A stretch of 32,657 bases of DNA from JAGNLA01 sp964472265 (lineage in GTDB: Bacteria; Caldisericota; Caldisericia; JAAYUI01). The notes under the pieces were generated by a model. It was not told the origin of the DNA and ran no database searches. It saw only the letters and a list, made by a program, of their open reading frames with translations. The stretch is from the NCBI GenBank assembly GCA_964472265.1, contig CAYYJO010000019.1, positions 1 through 32,657 on the forward strand. The letters run 5' to 3'. The translations under genes were made by a program, and so were the position numbers. Positions 1 through 8,120 of the stretch are shown here, piece after piece. Every line of letters starts with the position of its first letter. Within the stretch, counting starts at the first letter, position 1.

Positions 1-51
1 GCCAGTCTGTGGAACTGGAGGCCGGGGGTTCAAATCCCCTTATCCACCCCA
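1..51 (+). tRNA. tRNA-His (GTG), 3' part, 5' end cut by window edge
   Basis: The anticodon stem pairs bases 2-6 (CCAGT) with 14-18 (ACTGG) around the loop CTGTGGA, whose anticodon GTG lies at 9-11. The T arm pairs 24-28 with 36-40 around TTCAAAT. The acceptor 3' strand is 41-47, followed by C at 48 and an encoded CCA at 49-51. Discriminator C73 is the bacterial tRNA-His hallmark (it pairs with the extra G-1), which agrees with the anticodon. The D arm and 5' acceptor strand lie outside the window. A T run follows at 72-78, but I see no convincing terminator hairpin. Confidence 0.93.
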
Positions 52-94
52 TCCATTATATCTAAATCCCATTTTTTTAAAAAACCAGTTCCTA

Positions 95-122
95 TTGCCA
101 TCAATTCTTTTAATGTTATTAT
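95..122 (+). promoter_or_regulatory. Candidate sigma70 promoter of the kinase gene
   Basis: TTGCCA (95-100), a 16-nt spacer, then TATTAT (117-122) preceded by TG at 114-115, which makes an extended -10. The predicted start point is about base 129, two bases before the ATG at 131. No Shine-Dalgarno precedes that ATG, so the transcript may be leaderless. Read from sequence only. Confidence 0.5.
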
Positions 123-130
123 TGAACAAA

Positions 131-3100
131 ATGAATGTTGCCGGCAGATATGAACTGATCGAAAAGATTGGCGAAGGGGGTATGGGCGAGGTTCACATGG
201 CCCTTGACCTTCAAACGGGAGAGCTTGTAGCCGTCAAGATTTCAAACATGTGGCAGGCAAGGGATCGCGATGCAATGGTTGAGAGGTTTACAAGAGAAAT
301 AGAAATCCTCTCAAGGATAAACCATAAAAATATAGTTAGATTCAAAGATTCTGGCTCTGGTGACGACTTCCTGTATTTTGTCATGGAATTCATTCCAGGC
401 CAGCCGATTGCAAGAATTGGAGATTATCTAAAATCCACACGCCAAATCATCCAGATTGCAGAAGCTCTCGATGATATCCATAGCAAAGGCATCATCCATC
501 GGGACTTGAAACCATCAAACATTTTGGTCTCTGAAGGCGAGGTGAAGCTTCTTGATTTTGGCATCGCACATATCACAGAGAGATCGGCGGTGATGACCAA
601 AGCTGGAACTTTCATAGGAACTGCCGAATACATGTCGCCTGAACAAGTCATGTGCTCTGGTCTGGATGAGCGTTCTGACATTTACTCGCTTGGAACGGTG
701 CTTTACGAGGTTCTCACCGGAAGGCCACCTTTTGTTGCACCAGACATCATCACCCTCATCCACAAAGTGATTCAGGAAAGACCGGTTCCACCCTCACAAA
801 TTGATAGTACTGTTCCGAAAGGGCTAGAGATGATCTGCCTGAAAATGCTTGAGAAAATGTCGGAAAGGCGATACCAGACAGCAAGAGAGCTGATTTCAGA
901 CCTCGTGCAGTTCGTTGAGGGCATAGTTCCATCTCAAAAGCTTTCGTTCAACTATATCAGCAGAGAGTCACCTTTTATAGGCAGGAAAGATATTTTTTCA
1001 GTCTTTTCCGATATGATTGGCAATGTCGTCAATGGTTTGGGCCAATCGTTGGAGCTGGTTGGTGGGATCGGGACTGGCAAGACAAGGACGCTGGCTGAGC
1101 TTCAATCGCTATCCCTTTCAAGGTATGTCAGATTCCTTGTCTGTGACAACAACATCGTTGAGCCTGGGTCGCTTTCGATCACTTCGCTTCTTGATTCTCT
1201 TTCAGACTACGAAATCAATGTTGAGCCTGAATTTGTCCTCGCTCATGCCCAACTTATAAAATCACTATCCGAGAAACTTTCTGGCAGGCTAAATCTCCCA
1301 CCAGACGCCCAGTCGCAGAACGAAGGAAATCAAGCCCCGTACATTATTGCCGACCTCCTCCTGAAGGCTTTCCCTGGGATACCGGTGGTTTACGCATTTG
1401 ACAGCAACATCGACCCGCTCACACAAAAGGTTGTTGATATTCTGGTTAATTCGGCAGAGTTCTCCAAGGTTCTTGTGATATGTGCTTCAAATCAGCATGC
1501 GAATTTACAGTTCACCAAATCTTTTGAGCTAAAACCTTTGACAAGCGAGGAGATGTCGCAACTTGCCGAAAGAGTTCTTGGCCGGTCAATAAGCGCTGAA
1601 GAACTGGCCTCACTTTCATCAAGAACCGGAGGAAACCCACAGTTCGCCTTTGAACTGATCAGGGAGTCAAGGGATGCAAGAAAGACAATCACTTTAACCT
1701 CGCTCCCGGAATCGCTCTCAGAGCTTCTAAACAAGAAGATTTCAGAAATCGATGAGGACTCAAAGAAAATCCTGTCCAAACTTTCATTGCTTTCAACTCC
1801 AATGCCGATACACGAACTTCAGGTTTTGCTGGGCATTGAGGAGGTAAAACTCAGGTTCTCACTCCAGGCTCTGTTTGATGAGGGATTGATCATCGAAAGG
1901 TTTGCCGGTTCTGAGTTTGTTGTCGAAATCAGCTCCGGTGCACTAGCCGAGGTCATTTGCAAAACGATTCCAGGGGCAAGCCTGACAAGACTACACTCGG
2001 AAATTGCCTTTGCCCTCGAGGTGCTGGATCCTGACAAGTATGCATTCGTCATCGGTTCGCACTATTTTGAGGCTGGAGAAATCGAAAAAGGCTCAAGATT
2101 CATGCTGGAAGCCCTCAGAGACTCTTACGAACATCAGCAAAACAGGAAAGCCGAACTGTGCTCGTCGATTCTCATGCCGCACCTTGACCGGATAAAAGAG
2201 GAAATGTTAAGGTACAACTGTTATTACTTTAGCACCAGGAGCCTTACCGGTGCGGGCAAACTTACAGAGTCGTCAAGCTTGATAGAGAGATTTTCAAAAT
2301 CGCTCTCCGAGATGAATGCGACAAACGAAATGTGGATGAAGTTCCACATCTGTGAGATGGCACTTTACCTTGGGATGAGGAGTTTTGAAAAACAGCTCAA
2401 GGCTGCGATGGAAGCACTCAAAAGATTTGATCGGTCGATTCCAAACGGTATGAGATCAACCGTTTATTATTACATAGCTTCTGCGTACATCAACTTGAGT
2501 CAACCTGAAAAAGGCTTGAATTTTGCTCAGAAAGCCGTTGAGCTTGCGCAGACTCCAATGGAGCGTTTCATGGCCAGGAATATCCTTTCAATAGGCTATT
2601 CCAAACTTTCAAAGTTTGAAGAGGCAATTCAGATACTGGAAACGATAAAAAAAGAGGCGCAACGCGATAGCCAGATTAACACAGAACTTGTGGCGATGTT
2701 CAATCTTTCAACATTTTACACAAATCTTGGCAAAGTGGAACAATCCAATGCATTGGTCAAAGAAGTGCTGGACAAATCGATCATACACCACTACGACATC
2801 ATCTCTGCAAATTCATATTTAAAAGTAATAATCAACAATAATGTATTGATGAAAATCAAAGACAACAAAAGCCTCATCGACGACTGCGTTCTTTTCTTCG
2901 AGAGAAAAAACCTCAAGACAAACATTGTCCATATCTACCAGCAAGGCGTACTTGTCAGCCTGCTTGAAAAGAATCATCAGAAATTCACAGCAATGCTTGA
3001 ACGGCTCAAGAGTGAAGCCGTTGAGATGAAACTCAGGGCTTACATCGTGGTATGTGACATTCTCAAGGCCGATGAGATCGTCGAAAGAAAAGAATGGCAG

Positions 3101-3724
3101 GAGCTGATTGATTTCCTCTCTGAAGCTGAAAACGAGCTGAAGACCCTGATGCCACAGGAATGCCTTGACGATTTCATGGTTCTCAAACATTCACAGATGG
3201 CAACGGCTTATGCGAACATGGGTATGATCGAAAAAGCAAGGAACCAGCTGAAGTTGGCTGAGTCAATCGTTGGTTCAGAAAACAAAAAGTGTGATCTTTC
3301 CTGGGTTACCATCGTGTATCGCATCGCAAAAATTGAGGCCGGAATCTTTGACTCACTTCAGGGGCAAACCATAAAGGGGTCGTTTTTTTCAAGGCAGACA
3401 GATGAAAATCCAAAACGCCTTGTTCCTGACACCTGGGCAAAGGTTTACTCAGACATACAGGACAATATGGGCAAGGAACGCATCTCGCCTACCATGTCCT
3501 TCTACTATAAACCAAGGTTGACATATCTTTTTGCCAAACACATCTACAACAAAATCAGATTGGAGCCTTCAAGCGCAGATCGATCCGAGATTGCAAACAA
3601 GGCGCTCATAACAATCAATGAAACGCTTGGTTATCTTGACGATAATGAGCTTGAAGCTTACAAGGAAGAACTGAAGACGTTAAGCAGAAACATAACTGAT
3701 GCGATAATAAAAAAGAGGTACTGA
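131..3724 (+). CDS. Ser/Thr protein kinase with AAA-type ATPase and TPR region
   Basis: A 1197-residue signalling protein. The N-terminal Hanks-type kinase (about 7-265) has the glycine-rich loop GEGGMGEV (14-21), Lys36, HRDLKPSN (123-130, catalytic Asp125), DFG (142-144) and GTAEYMSPEQ (163-172), so it looks active and of RD type. An ATPase module follows, with Walker A GGIGTGKT at 311-318. The C-terminal ~600 residues are helical and TPR-like. This is the kinase-ATPase-TPR layout of PknK-like and myxobacterial/cyanobacterial multidomain kinases; TPRs usually bind partners. No membrane segment is visible, so it is probably cytosolic. A TTG at 95 also opens the frame but lies in the -35 element and adds residues before the kinase fold; ATG131 is preferred. 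Neither start has a Shine-Dalgarno. The stop overlaps the next ATG by one base. Substrate and signal are unknown. Confidence 0.9.
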   Translation: MNVAGRYELIEKIGEGGMGEVHMALDLQTGELVAVKISNMWQARDRDAMVERFTREIEILSRINHKNIVRFKDSGSGDDFLYFVMEFIPGQPIARIGDYLKSTRQIIQIAEALDDIHSKGIIHRDLKPSNILVSEGEVKLLDFGIAHITERSAVMTKAGTFIGTAEYMSPEQVMCSGLDERSDIYSLGTVLYEVLTGRPPFVAPDIITLIHKVIQERPVPPSQIDSTVPKGLEMICLKMLEKMSERRYQTARELISDLVQFVEGIVPSQKLSFNYISRESPFIGRKDIFSVFSDMIGNVVNGLGQSLELVGGIGTGKTRTLAELQSLSLSRYVRFLVCDNNIVEPGSLSITSLLDSLSDYEINVEPEFVLAHAQLIKSLSEKLSGRLNLPPDAQSQNEGNQAPYIIADLLLKAFPGIPVVYAFDSNIDPLTQKVVDILVNSAEFSKVLVICASNQHANLQFTKSFELKPLTSEEMSQLAERVLGRSISAEELASLSSRTGGNPQFAFELIRESRDARKTITLTSLPESLSELLNKKISEIDEDSKKILSKLSLLSTPMPIHELQVLLGIEEVKLRFSLQALFDEGLIIERFAGSEFVVEISSGALAEVICKTIPGASLTRLHSEIAFALEVLDPDKYAFVIGSHYFEAGEIEKGSRFMLEALRDSYEHQQNRKAELCSSILMPHLDRIKEEMLRYNCYYFSTRSLTGAGKLTESSSLIERFSKSLSEMNATNEMWMKFHICEMALYLGMRSFEKQLKAAMEALKRFDRSIPNGMRSTVYYYIASAYINLSQPEKGLNFAQKAVELAQTPMERFMARNILSIGYSKLSKFEEAIQILETIKKEAQRDSQINTELVAMFNLSTFYTNLGKVEQSNALVKEVLDKSIIHHYDIISANSYLKVIINNNVLMKIKDNKSLIDDCVLFFERKNLKTNIVHIYQQGVLVSLLEKNHQKFTAMLERLKSEAVEMKLRAYIVVCDILKADEIVERKEWQELIDFLSEAENELKTLMPQECLDDFMVLKHSQMATAYANMGMIEKARNQLKLAESIVGSENKKCDLSWVTIVYRIAKIEAGIFDSLQGQTIKGSFFSRQTDENPKRLVPDTWAKVYSDIQDNMGKERISPTMSFYYKPRLTYLFAKHIYNKIRLEPSSADRSEIANKALITINETLGYLDDNELEAYKEELKTLSRNITDAIIKKRY

Positions 3725-4269
3725 TGATAACAGATTTCACCATGCCGACAATCGAAACGCCGAGGTTGACACTGAGGAAGATGACGTTGGACGATTCAAT
3801 TGATGTCTTCGATTACGGAAAAATGCCTGAGGTTTCAAAATACTGCATCTGGGACACCCACACAAGCGAAGAAGACGCAAAAATCTATATCAAATCGGCG
3901 TTGGCCAAGTACGAAAACAACGAGCCTTCAGACTGGGGTATCTTCCTCAAGTCTGAAAAAAAATTGATTGGAGCAATCGGTTTTGTGTTTGTTTCAGATC
4001 GCAACATGAGCTGCGAGGTTGGCTACGCCATCTCAAAAAATTATTGGCGTCAGGGCATCACAACAGAGGCATTAAAAGCTGTGATAAACTATATTTTCAA
4101 CGATATGGGCTTTCACCGCGTGGAAGCAAGGTGCTACTTCGAAAACGTTGGCTCGTACCGGGTTATGGAGAAAGCCGGCATGGTTTACGAAGGTACGGCA
4201 ATAGACCAAATGTACGTCAAGGGCAACTTCTGGACGATGAAACAGTACGCAATCGTGAATAAAAAATAG
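3724..4269 (+). CDS. GNAT family N-acetyltransferase (RimJ/RimL-like)
   Basis: 181 residues in a single GNAT domain. The start PTIETPRLTLRKMTLDD and the acetyl-CoA segment EVGYAISKNYWRQGITTEA, then HRVEARCYFENVGSYRVMEK, are typical of the RimJ/RimL branch, which acetylates protein N-termini or small amines and antibiotics. The ATG shares one base with the kinase stop (TGATG), so it is almost certainly cotranslated with the kinase. That pairing hints at a protein substrate in the same signalling route, but this is inference. It ends one base from the convergent lipoprotein gene, with no clear terminator between them. Family firm, substrate unknown. Confidence 0.88.
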   Translation: MITDFTMPTIETPRLTLRKMTLDDSIDVFDYGKMPEVSKYCIWDTHTSEEDAKIYIKSALAKYENNEPSDWGIFLKSEKKLIGAIGFVFVSDRNMSCEVGYAISKNYWRQGITTEALKAVINYIFNDMGFHRVEARCYFENVGSYRVMEKAGMVYEGTAIDQMYVKGNFWTMKQYAIVNKK

Positions 4270-4270
4270 G

Positions 4271-4837
4271 TTATTGCTTCGAATAAAGCCCCGTATAGTC
4301 TGTTTTTGAAATGATGTGCGTTTTTATTGCGCTGTCAAACTCACTTCTTTTCGGTGGCTTATTGAAGCTGATCCTGTTATCAAGAGCGTAGAGTGTGAAA
4401 ACGTAATGGTGAGGTTTGCCTGGTGGTGGACATGGGCCGTTCCAGCCGATGTTTCCCGTGTCATTTTCGCCCTGGCTGGCTCCGTTGATCGTTAGCGTTG
4501 TTCTTGGCTGGCTTTCAGCAAGCCTTGGAATTGATGGCAAAATATCGTAAACGATCCAGTGCGTGAAAGTTCCCTTTGGTGCATCTGGGTCTTCGCAAAC
4601 AAGAGCAAGACTGGCAGTGTTTTCTGGTATGCTATACCATGAAATCTGTGGTGAGACATCTCCACCGTCACACGCAAATTGCTTTGGAATTTCCTTGCCA
4701 TCTTCAAACGATTGGCTTTTGATCATGAAATCCTTGGGCTGGTGATCCTTGTCCGGTGCCGGTTCGTTCGTTGCACATCCTGCAAACAGTGCCATCAAAA
4801 CAAAAAGAGCCATGAATTTTTTCATGGCTCCAATCAT
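4271..4837 (-). CDS. PEBP/YbhB-like lipoprotein
   Basis: 188 residues. A hydrophobic signal ends in the lipobox LFAGC, so a lipid-anchored envelope protein is expected. The mature part is a phosphatidylethanolamine-binding protein fold of the YbhB/YbcL (Raf kinase inhibitor-like) type: CEDPDAPKGTFTHWIVYDI is the anion-binding signature and GPCPPPGKPHHYVFTLYALD the second conserved block. Bacterial members have no firmly known function; lipoprotein forms are a recognised subset. It is the last gene of the long minus-strand operon, 21 nt after the preceding lipoprotein. An internal ATG at 4825 (MKKFMALF) is an equally good start for the signal peptide; neither start has a well-spaced Shine-Dalgarno. 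Confidence 0.85.
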   Translation of the reverse strand: MIGAMKKFMALFVLMALFAGCATNEPAPDKDHQPKDFMIKSQSFEDGKEIPKQFACDGGDVSPQISWYSIPENTASLALVCEDPDAPKGTFTHWIVYDILPSIPRLAESQPRTTLTINGASQGENDTGNIGWNGPCPPPGKPHHYVFTLYALDNRISFNKPPKRSEFDSAIKTHIISKTDYTGLYSKQ

Positions 4838-4858
4838 AGCAATCGATGTTGGTTTTGT

Positions 4859-5404
4859 CTAGCGTCCCGTGTCAACCATCCGGTAAAGTTTTAGCTTTGC
4901 GTTTTCAGTTTTGTAGAAATTGAATGTCCAGCCGACTTGTTCTGTGTAGATTTCGTAAACGAAAAGGAACTTTTGTTTTGTCTCGTTCACTTTTGTCTGG
5001 TCGAACATTGGGAGACCGTAGGCGAGCTGAGCATGGGTGATGATGAACTGATCGGTGGTCTGGGTGCCAAACGAAGGGATGACGCTGATCATGTCAAATT
5101 TTGGGAACTGCGCTTCCGGCTTTGTTTTCCATATTTCAGCCTCGCAAACAAGGAAACCGCCATCTTTGCTGTAGATGTTTTCAAACGGACTGTCCTTGTC
5201 AACGTTTGGGATTGTGAAGACTATATCGGCCTTTTCCAACCTGAAGAAAACTCCGTCCGAAATGTTGATTTCTTCGCCAGTCTGAGCCAGCTGGAAATCC
5301 TGTGTGCGCTCGAGGTTCAGCAAAAACTCGTTTTGAACCGGACCTTGAGTTGGCCCGCAACCTGCAAGCAGGACAAGACCTATGATTATGGCAATCTTTC
5401 TCAT
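4859..5404 (-). CDS. Small lipoprotein of unknown function
   Basis: 181 residues. A short signal MRKIAIIIGLVLLAGC carries a clear lipobox (LLAGC). I do not recognise the mature domain with certainty. It is beta-rich, with phrases such as GVFFRLEKADIVFTIPN and FLVCEAEIWKT that recall DUF4352-like immunoglobulin-type lipoprotein domains, as in the gene just upstream. Its ATG overlaps that gene's stop by four bases (ATGA), so the two are translationally coupled and may act together in the envelope. Function unknown. Confidence 0.75.
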   Translation of the reverse strand: MRKIAIIIGLVLLAGCGPTQGPVQNEFLLNLERTQDFQLAQTGEEINISDGVFFRLEKADIVFTIPNVDKDSPFENIYSKDGGFLVCEAEIWKTKPEAQFPKFDMISVIPSFGTQTTDQFIITHAQLAYGLPMFDQTKVNETKQKFLFVYEIYTEQVGWTFNFYKTENAKLKLYRMVDTGR

Positions 5405-5962
5405 ATTCCCATATCGATGAGGGCAAGCCTTTTTTCAGGGGTTGCCGTTTTGTCGAGGATTTCAATTGAAAGACCCTGGGTTTTCCCAAGTCCTTCAAAG
5501 ATGATCGTAGCCTTGTAGTTCAGGGATGACATCGCCGGAATCATCTTGACCGNNNNNNNNNNGTATTCTGCCTGTGAAATTTGAATACAGGCTCTCGTTC
5601 TCGGTTGGCAGGAACCTGTTTCCAAACACATCGACCATCTCAAACCTTACGTTTTCAAGGTTCATCGGGGCTGTGGCGTCGATGTCGACATCGACAACGT
5701 GGAACATTTCCTTTGTCGGAGAAGTTTCGCCAATCTTTTCCATCGCCCTGTAGTTTGAAAATGTCCAGGTGGCATCGAGCAACTTGAACGATTTGCCGAT
5801 CCAGATCGGGTTTGCAAGGTCGGTTATCACGTCACTGGCCGGTTCCCTGTTGCCGTTTGGTGGCTGGTCAGTCCTTGGAAGGTCTGTTGCTGCCTGTCCA
5901 CAAGAAGCCATGAATACGATCAGGACGGCTGCTGCGCAGATGGTTTTAAAGATTTTTGCCAT
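5401..5962 (-). CDS. Lipoprotein with DUF4352-like domain, interrupted by assembly gap
   Basis: The N-terminal part reads from ATG5962 (MAKIFKTICAAAVLIVFMASC, lipobox FMASC) to GRI just before the N run at 5553-5562. The C-terminal part resumes in another frame with VKMIPAMSSLNYKATIIFEG and ends at TGA 5401-5403. The missing DNA must be a multiple of three for one protein, which ten Ns are not, so the frame break is an artefact rather than a pseudogene. The mature part (VDVDIDATAPMNLENVRF, then ATIIFEG) resembles DUF4352, a telokin-like domain of secreted lipoproteins. A Shine-Dalgarno GGAGG precedes the ATG, which lies inside the end of rsfS (43-bp overlap). Function unknown. Confidence 0.75.
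5553..5562. other. Assembly gap (10 N)
   Basis: Ten Ns inside the DUF4352-like lipoprotein gene. The reading frames on the two sides fit one gene only if the true insert length is divisible by three, so ten is a placeholder. Confidence 0.95.
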
Positions 5963-6270
5963 AGTTCCTCCAGGTTGTAGTACATTCTCTCTTCTTTTCC
6001 GAAGAGGTTGACTATAACGTCACCAAAATCGACGAGCACCCATTTTGAGCGGGCTGAACCCTCGATCTTCCTGACATTTATCTGTTTGTGCTTTGTTATC
6101 TCCATGAGCCTTTCAGTGATGGCCTGTGTCTGGGGTGGTGCAAGGACGGTTGCCAGCACGAAATAGTCACATATCGGAGTCCTGCCGGTAACATCGATGA
6201 CTGCAATGTCCTCGGCTTTCAAATCTTCAAGTACTTCCTTTACCTTTTCCACAAGTTCAAATGGTTCCAG
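5920..6270 (-). CDS. rsfS: Ribosome silencing factor RsfS
   Basis: 116 residues from the CTG at 6270. RsfS binds ribosomal protein uL14 and blocks joining of the 50S and 30S subunits, slowing translation in starvation. Diagnostic blocks are EDLKAEDIAVIDVTGRTPICDYFVLAT and VRKIEGSARSKWVLVDFGDVIVNLF followed by ERMYYNLEELW. The frame stays open upstream to 6342, but that extension lies inside nadD and is not like the family. A strong AGGAGG at 6277-6282 sits six bases before an in-frame CTG, and the CTG start gives the usual family length; the next GTG is too far (24 nt). It follows nadD by one base, the common nadD-rsfS pairing. The 3' end overlaps the next lipoprotein gene. Confidence 0.9.
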   Translation of the reverse strand: MEPFELVEKVKEVLEDLKAEDIAVIDVTGRTPICDYFVLATVLAPPQTQAITERLMEITKHKQINVRKIEGSARSKWVLVDFGDVIVNLFGKEERMYYNLEELWQKSLKPSAQQPS

Positions 6271-6271
6271 T

Positions 6272-6874
6272 TTATTCCTCCTTTGAATAAAGGTTGTTGG
6301 CCTTAATGTAATCAAGCACTGCGTTATCGACAAGATGTTCACAGGGAAAGCCTTTCTTAAGCCTTTCCCTTATGATGGTTGACGAGATGTCATTTCTCGG
6401 AAAATCGAGCATCAGTATTCCAGACTCGTTTTTGCCAGCTTTTATCAATGCCTCTTTCGCCTTCTCAAAGCCGTCGTTTCGTGGGACAACGATAAAATCT
6501 GTAAGTTTCACAAGTGTTGCAGGCTCCCTCCACTCATGGATTCTTGAAAGGGAGTCGGAGCCGCCGATAAAAAAAAGATCATCTTTGGGGTGGATTTTTT
6601 TTAGATGTTCAAGCGTTTCATAAGAGTATGTCGGGTTTTTTTTCAATTCAAAATCATCAACTTCCAGCCAAGGCACACCGAAACAGGCCAGCACGCTCAT
6701 GTTGAATCTGTGGTTTGGTTCGATGGGCTTCTCGGCCTTGTCAAAAGTCGGAACAGAGCAAGGCATTATCAAGATTTTATCTAGATTGAACTGGGACTTG
6801 GCAAAGGTTGCCATTGAAAGGTGCGCAATTGTTGGGGGTGAGAAAGAACCTCCGAGCAGGCCGGTTCTACTCAA
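6272..6874 (-). CDS. nadD: Nicotinate-nucleotide adenylyltransferase NadD
   Basis: 200 residues. It joins ATP and nicotinate mononucleotide to make deamido-NAD in NAD biosynthesis. The nucleotidyltransferase start is GLLGGSFSPPTIAHLSMA; FFIGGSDSLSRIHEWREP and DISSTIIRERL are the usual nucleotide-binding and C-terminal ISSTxxR motifs. The (H/T)xGH signature reads TIAH, so the first His is Thr (as in some relatives) and the Gly is Ala. Its ATG lies inside the end of obgE (8-bp overlap), and it runs directly into rsfS, the arrangement seen in many bacteria. Length is normal. Confidence 0.92.
   Translation of the reverse strand: MSRTGLLGGSFSPPTIAHLSMATFAKSQFNLDKILIMPCSVPTFDKAEKPIEPNHRFNMSVLACFGVPWLEVDDFELKKNPTYSYETLEHLKKIHPKDDLFFIGGSDSLSRIHEWREPATLVKLTDFIVVPRNDGFEKAKEALIKAGKNESGILMLDFPRNDISSTIIRERLKKGFPCEHLVDNAVLDYIKANNLYSKEE
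6277..6282 (-). promoter_or_regulatory. Shine-Dalgarno AGGAGG that fixes the rsfS start at CTG
   Basis: A full AGGAGG in the last codons of nadD, six bases before CTG (6270-6268). No ATG, GTG or TTG lies in frame at a usable distance, so this site argues for CTG initiation. Confidence 0.7.
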
Positions 6875-8114
6875 GCAAAAACCTCATCTTGCCAATGATA
6901 ACGGCATCTCCGTCCACAGCTCCCATTTTGCGCAGTTTCTTCTCTATTTCAAGCCTTCGCATCTGGCGATCGACAAACGCCTTGCCGTCAACCGATTCGA
7001 TGTCGGTCTTGGCGACAATTCTTTCGAGCCTGGAGTTTTTTACCGCCCAGCCATCGGGAGTGTTTTCAATTGTCACTTCATCGGTTCTGTCAATGAGTCT
7101 GATCTCCTGTGCAACCCTGGTTTCCGGTTTCGGAATGTCTTTTATGATCAGCCAGAGCTTTTCAATGAGAACTTTAACTCCGGTGTTTTCGAGGGCTGAA
7201 ATCCTCATGTACGGAATGTTTCTGGATTTTGCAAACTCTTCGAGTCCGTCTGTTGCGTCAGCAAAAATATCGTTCTTGTTGCCAACGATGAACGCTGGCT
7301 TGTCAAATGTTTCTTCGTTCCACAGCTTGATCTCGTTCCAAAGCAGTTTGAGCGTTGCAACTGGATCTTCTTCGGTGAGGTCGATAACGTAAAGGAGACA
7401 GCGACACCTTTCAACATGCCTGAGGAATTCAAATCCCAAACCTTTGCCAAGGTGGGCGTCTTCGATTAGCCCAGGTATGTCGGCCATTGTGAATCTTGAG
7501 AAATTGGCCGTTTGAACCACTCCAAGCTGGGGCTGAAGGGTTGTAAAAGGGTAATCGCCAATCTTTGCATTGGCATTTGATACTCTGGTCAAAAGCGTGG
7601 ATTTTCCGGCATTTGGGAAACCAACGAGTCCAACATCGGCCAAAAGCTTCAGTTCGATCGTGATTGTGAAGGTTTCACCTTCTTCTCCACCTGTAGCGAT
7701 GTGGGGAGTCTGCCTTCTGGCATTGGCAAAACAAGCGTTGCCTACACCACCCCTGCCGCCGCGTGCGACAAGAAGCTCCTGCCCCGGTTCAACCAGATCG
7801 GCAAGAAACTGGAGGTCTTCGCCAACGTAAACGCTTACACCAACAGGAACCCTCAGAAAGAGGTCGTCAGCCGAGACTCCTGTTTTGTTGTTGTTTTGGC
7901 CGTTCTTCCCATCTTTCGCCCTATGGTTTGGATGCTCGGAAAGCCAGTACAGATCATTTATTTCAGGATCGGCAACAAGATAAACGTCCCCGCCACGACC
8001 ACCGTTTCCACCGGATGGGCCGCCTCTGGGGACATATTTTTCATGCCTGAAGGTGACAACGCCGTCCCCGCCTTTGCCAGCCTGGACGTAAACTGTCGCC
8101 TTGTCTACAAACAT
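6867..8114 (-). CDS. obgE: GTPase ObgE/CgtA
   Basis: 415 residues. An essential GTPase of late 50S ribosome assembly and the stringent response. It has three parts: the glycine-rich Obg domain (KGGDGVVTFRHEKYVPRGGP, then GGRGGVGNACFAN; about 1-160), the G domain (GFPNAGKST Walker A, DIPGLIEDA, G4 as NKND) and a C-terminal OCT domain ending GAVDGDAVIIGKMRFLLE. The start, MFVDKATVYVQAG, matches the family. It begins six bases after rpmA and overlaps nadD by eight. Confidence 0.96.
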   Translation of the reverse strand: MFVDKATVYVQAGKGGDGVVTFRHEKYVPRGGPSGGNGGRGGDVYLVADPEINDLYWLSEHPNHRAKDGKNGQNNNKTGVSADDLFLRVPVGVSVYVGEDLQFLADLVEPGQELLVARGGRGGVGNACFANARRQTPHIATGGEEGETFTITIELKLLADVGLVGFPNAGKSTLLTRVSNANAKIGDYPFTTLQPQLGVVQTANFSRFTMADIPGLIEDAHLGKGLGFEFLRHVERCRCLLYVIDLTEEDPVATLKLLWNEIKLWNEETFDKPAFIVGNKNDIFADATDGLEEFAKSRNIPYMRISALENTGVKVLIEKLWLIIKDIPKPETRVAQEIRLIDRTDEVTIENTPDGWAVKNSRLERIVAKTDIESVDGKAFVDRQMRRLEIEKKLRKMGAVDGDAVIIGKMRFLLE

Positions 8115-8120
8115 TTGTCT

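Noticed and set aside
2819..3190. A 123-residue reading frame on the minus strand inside the kinase gene
   Set aside because: It is antisense to a clear TPR coding region, has no Shine-Dalgarno and no recognisable domain; it is a shadow frame.
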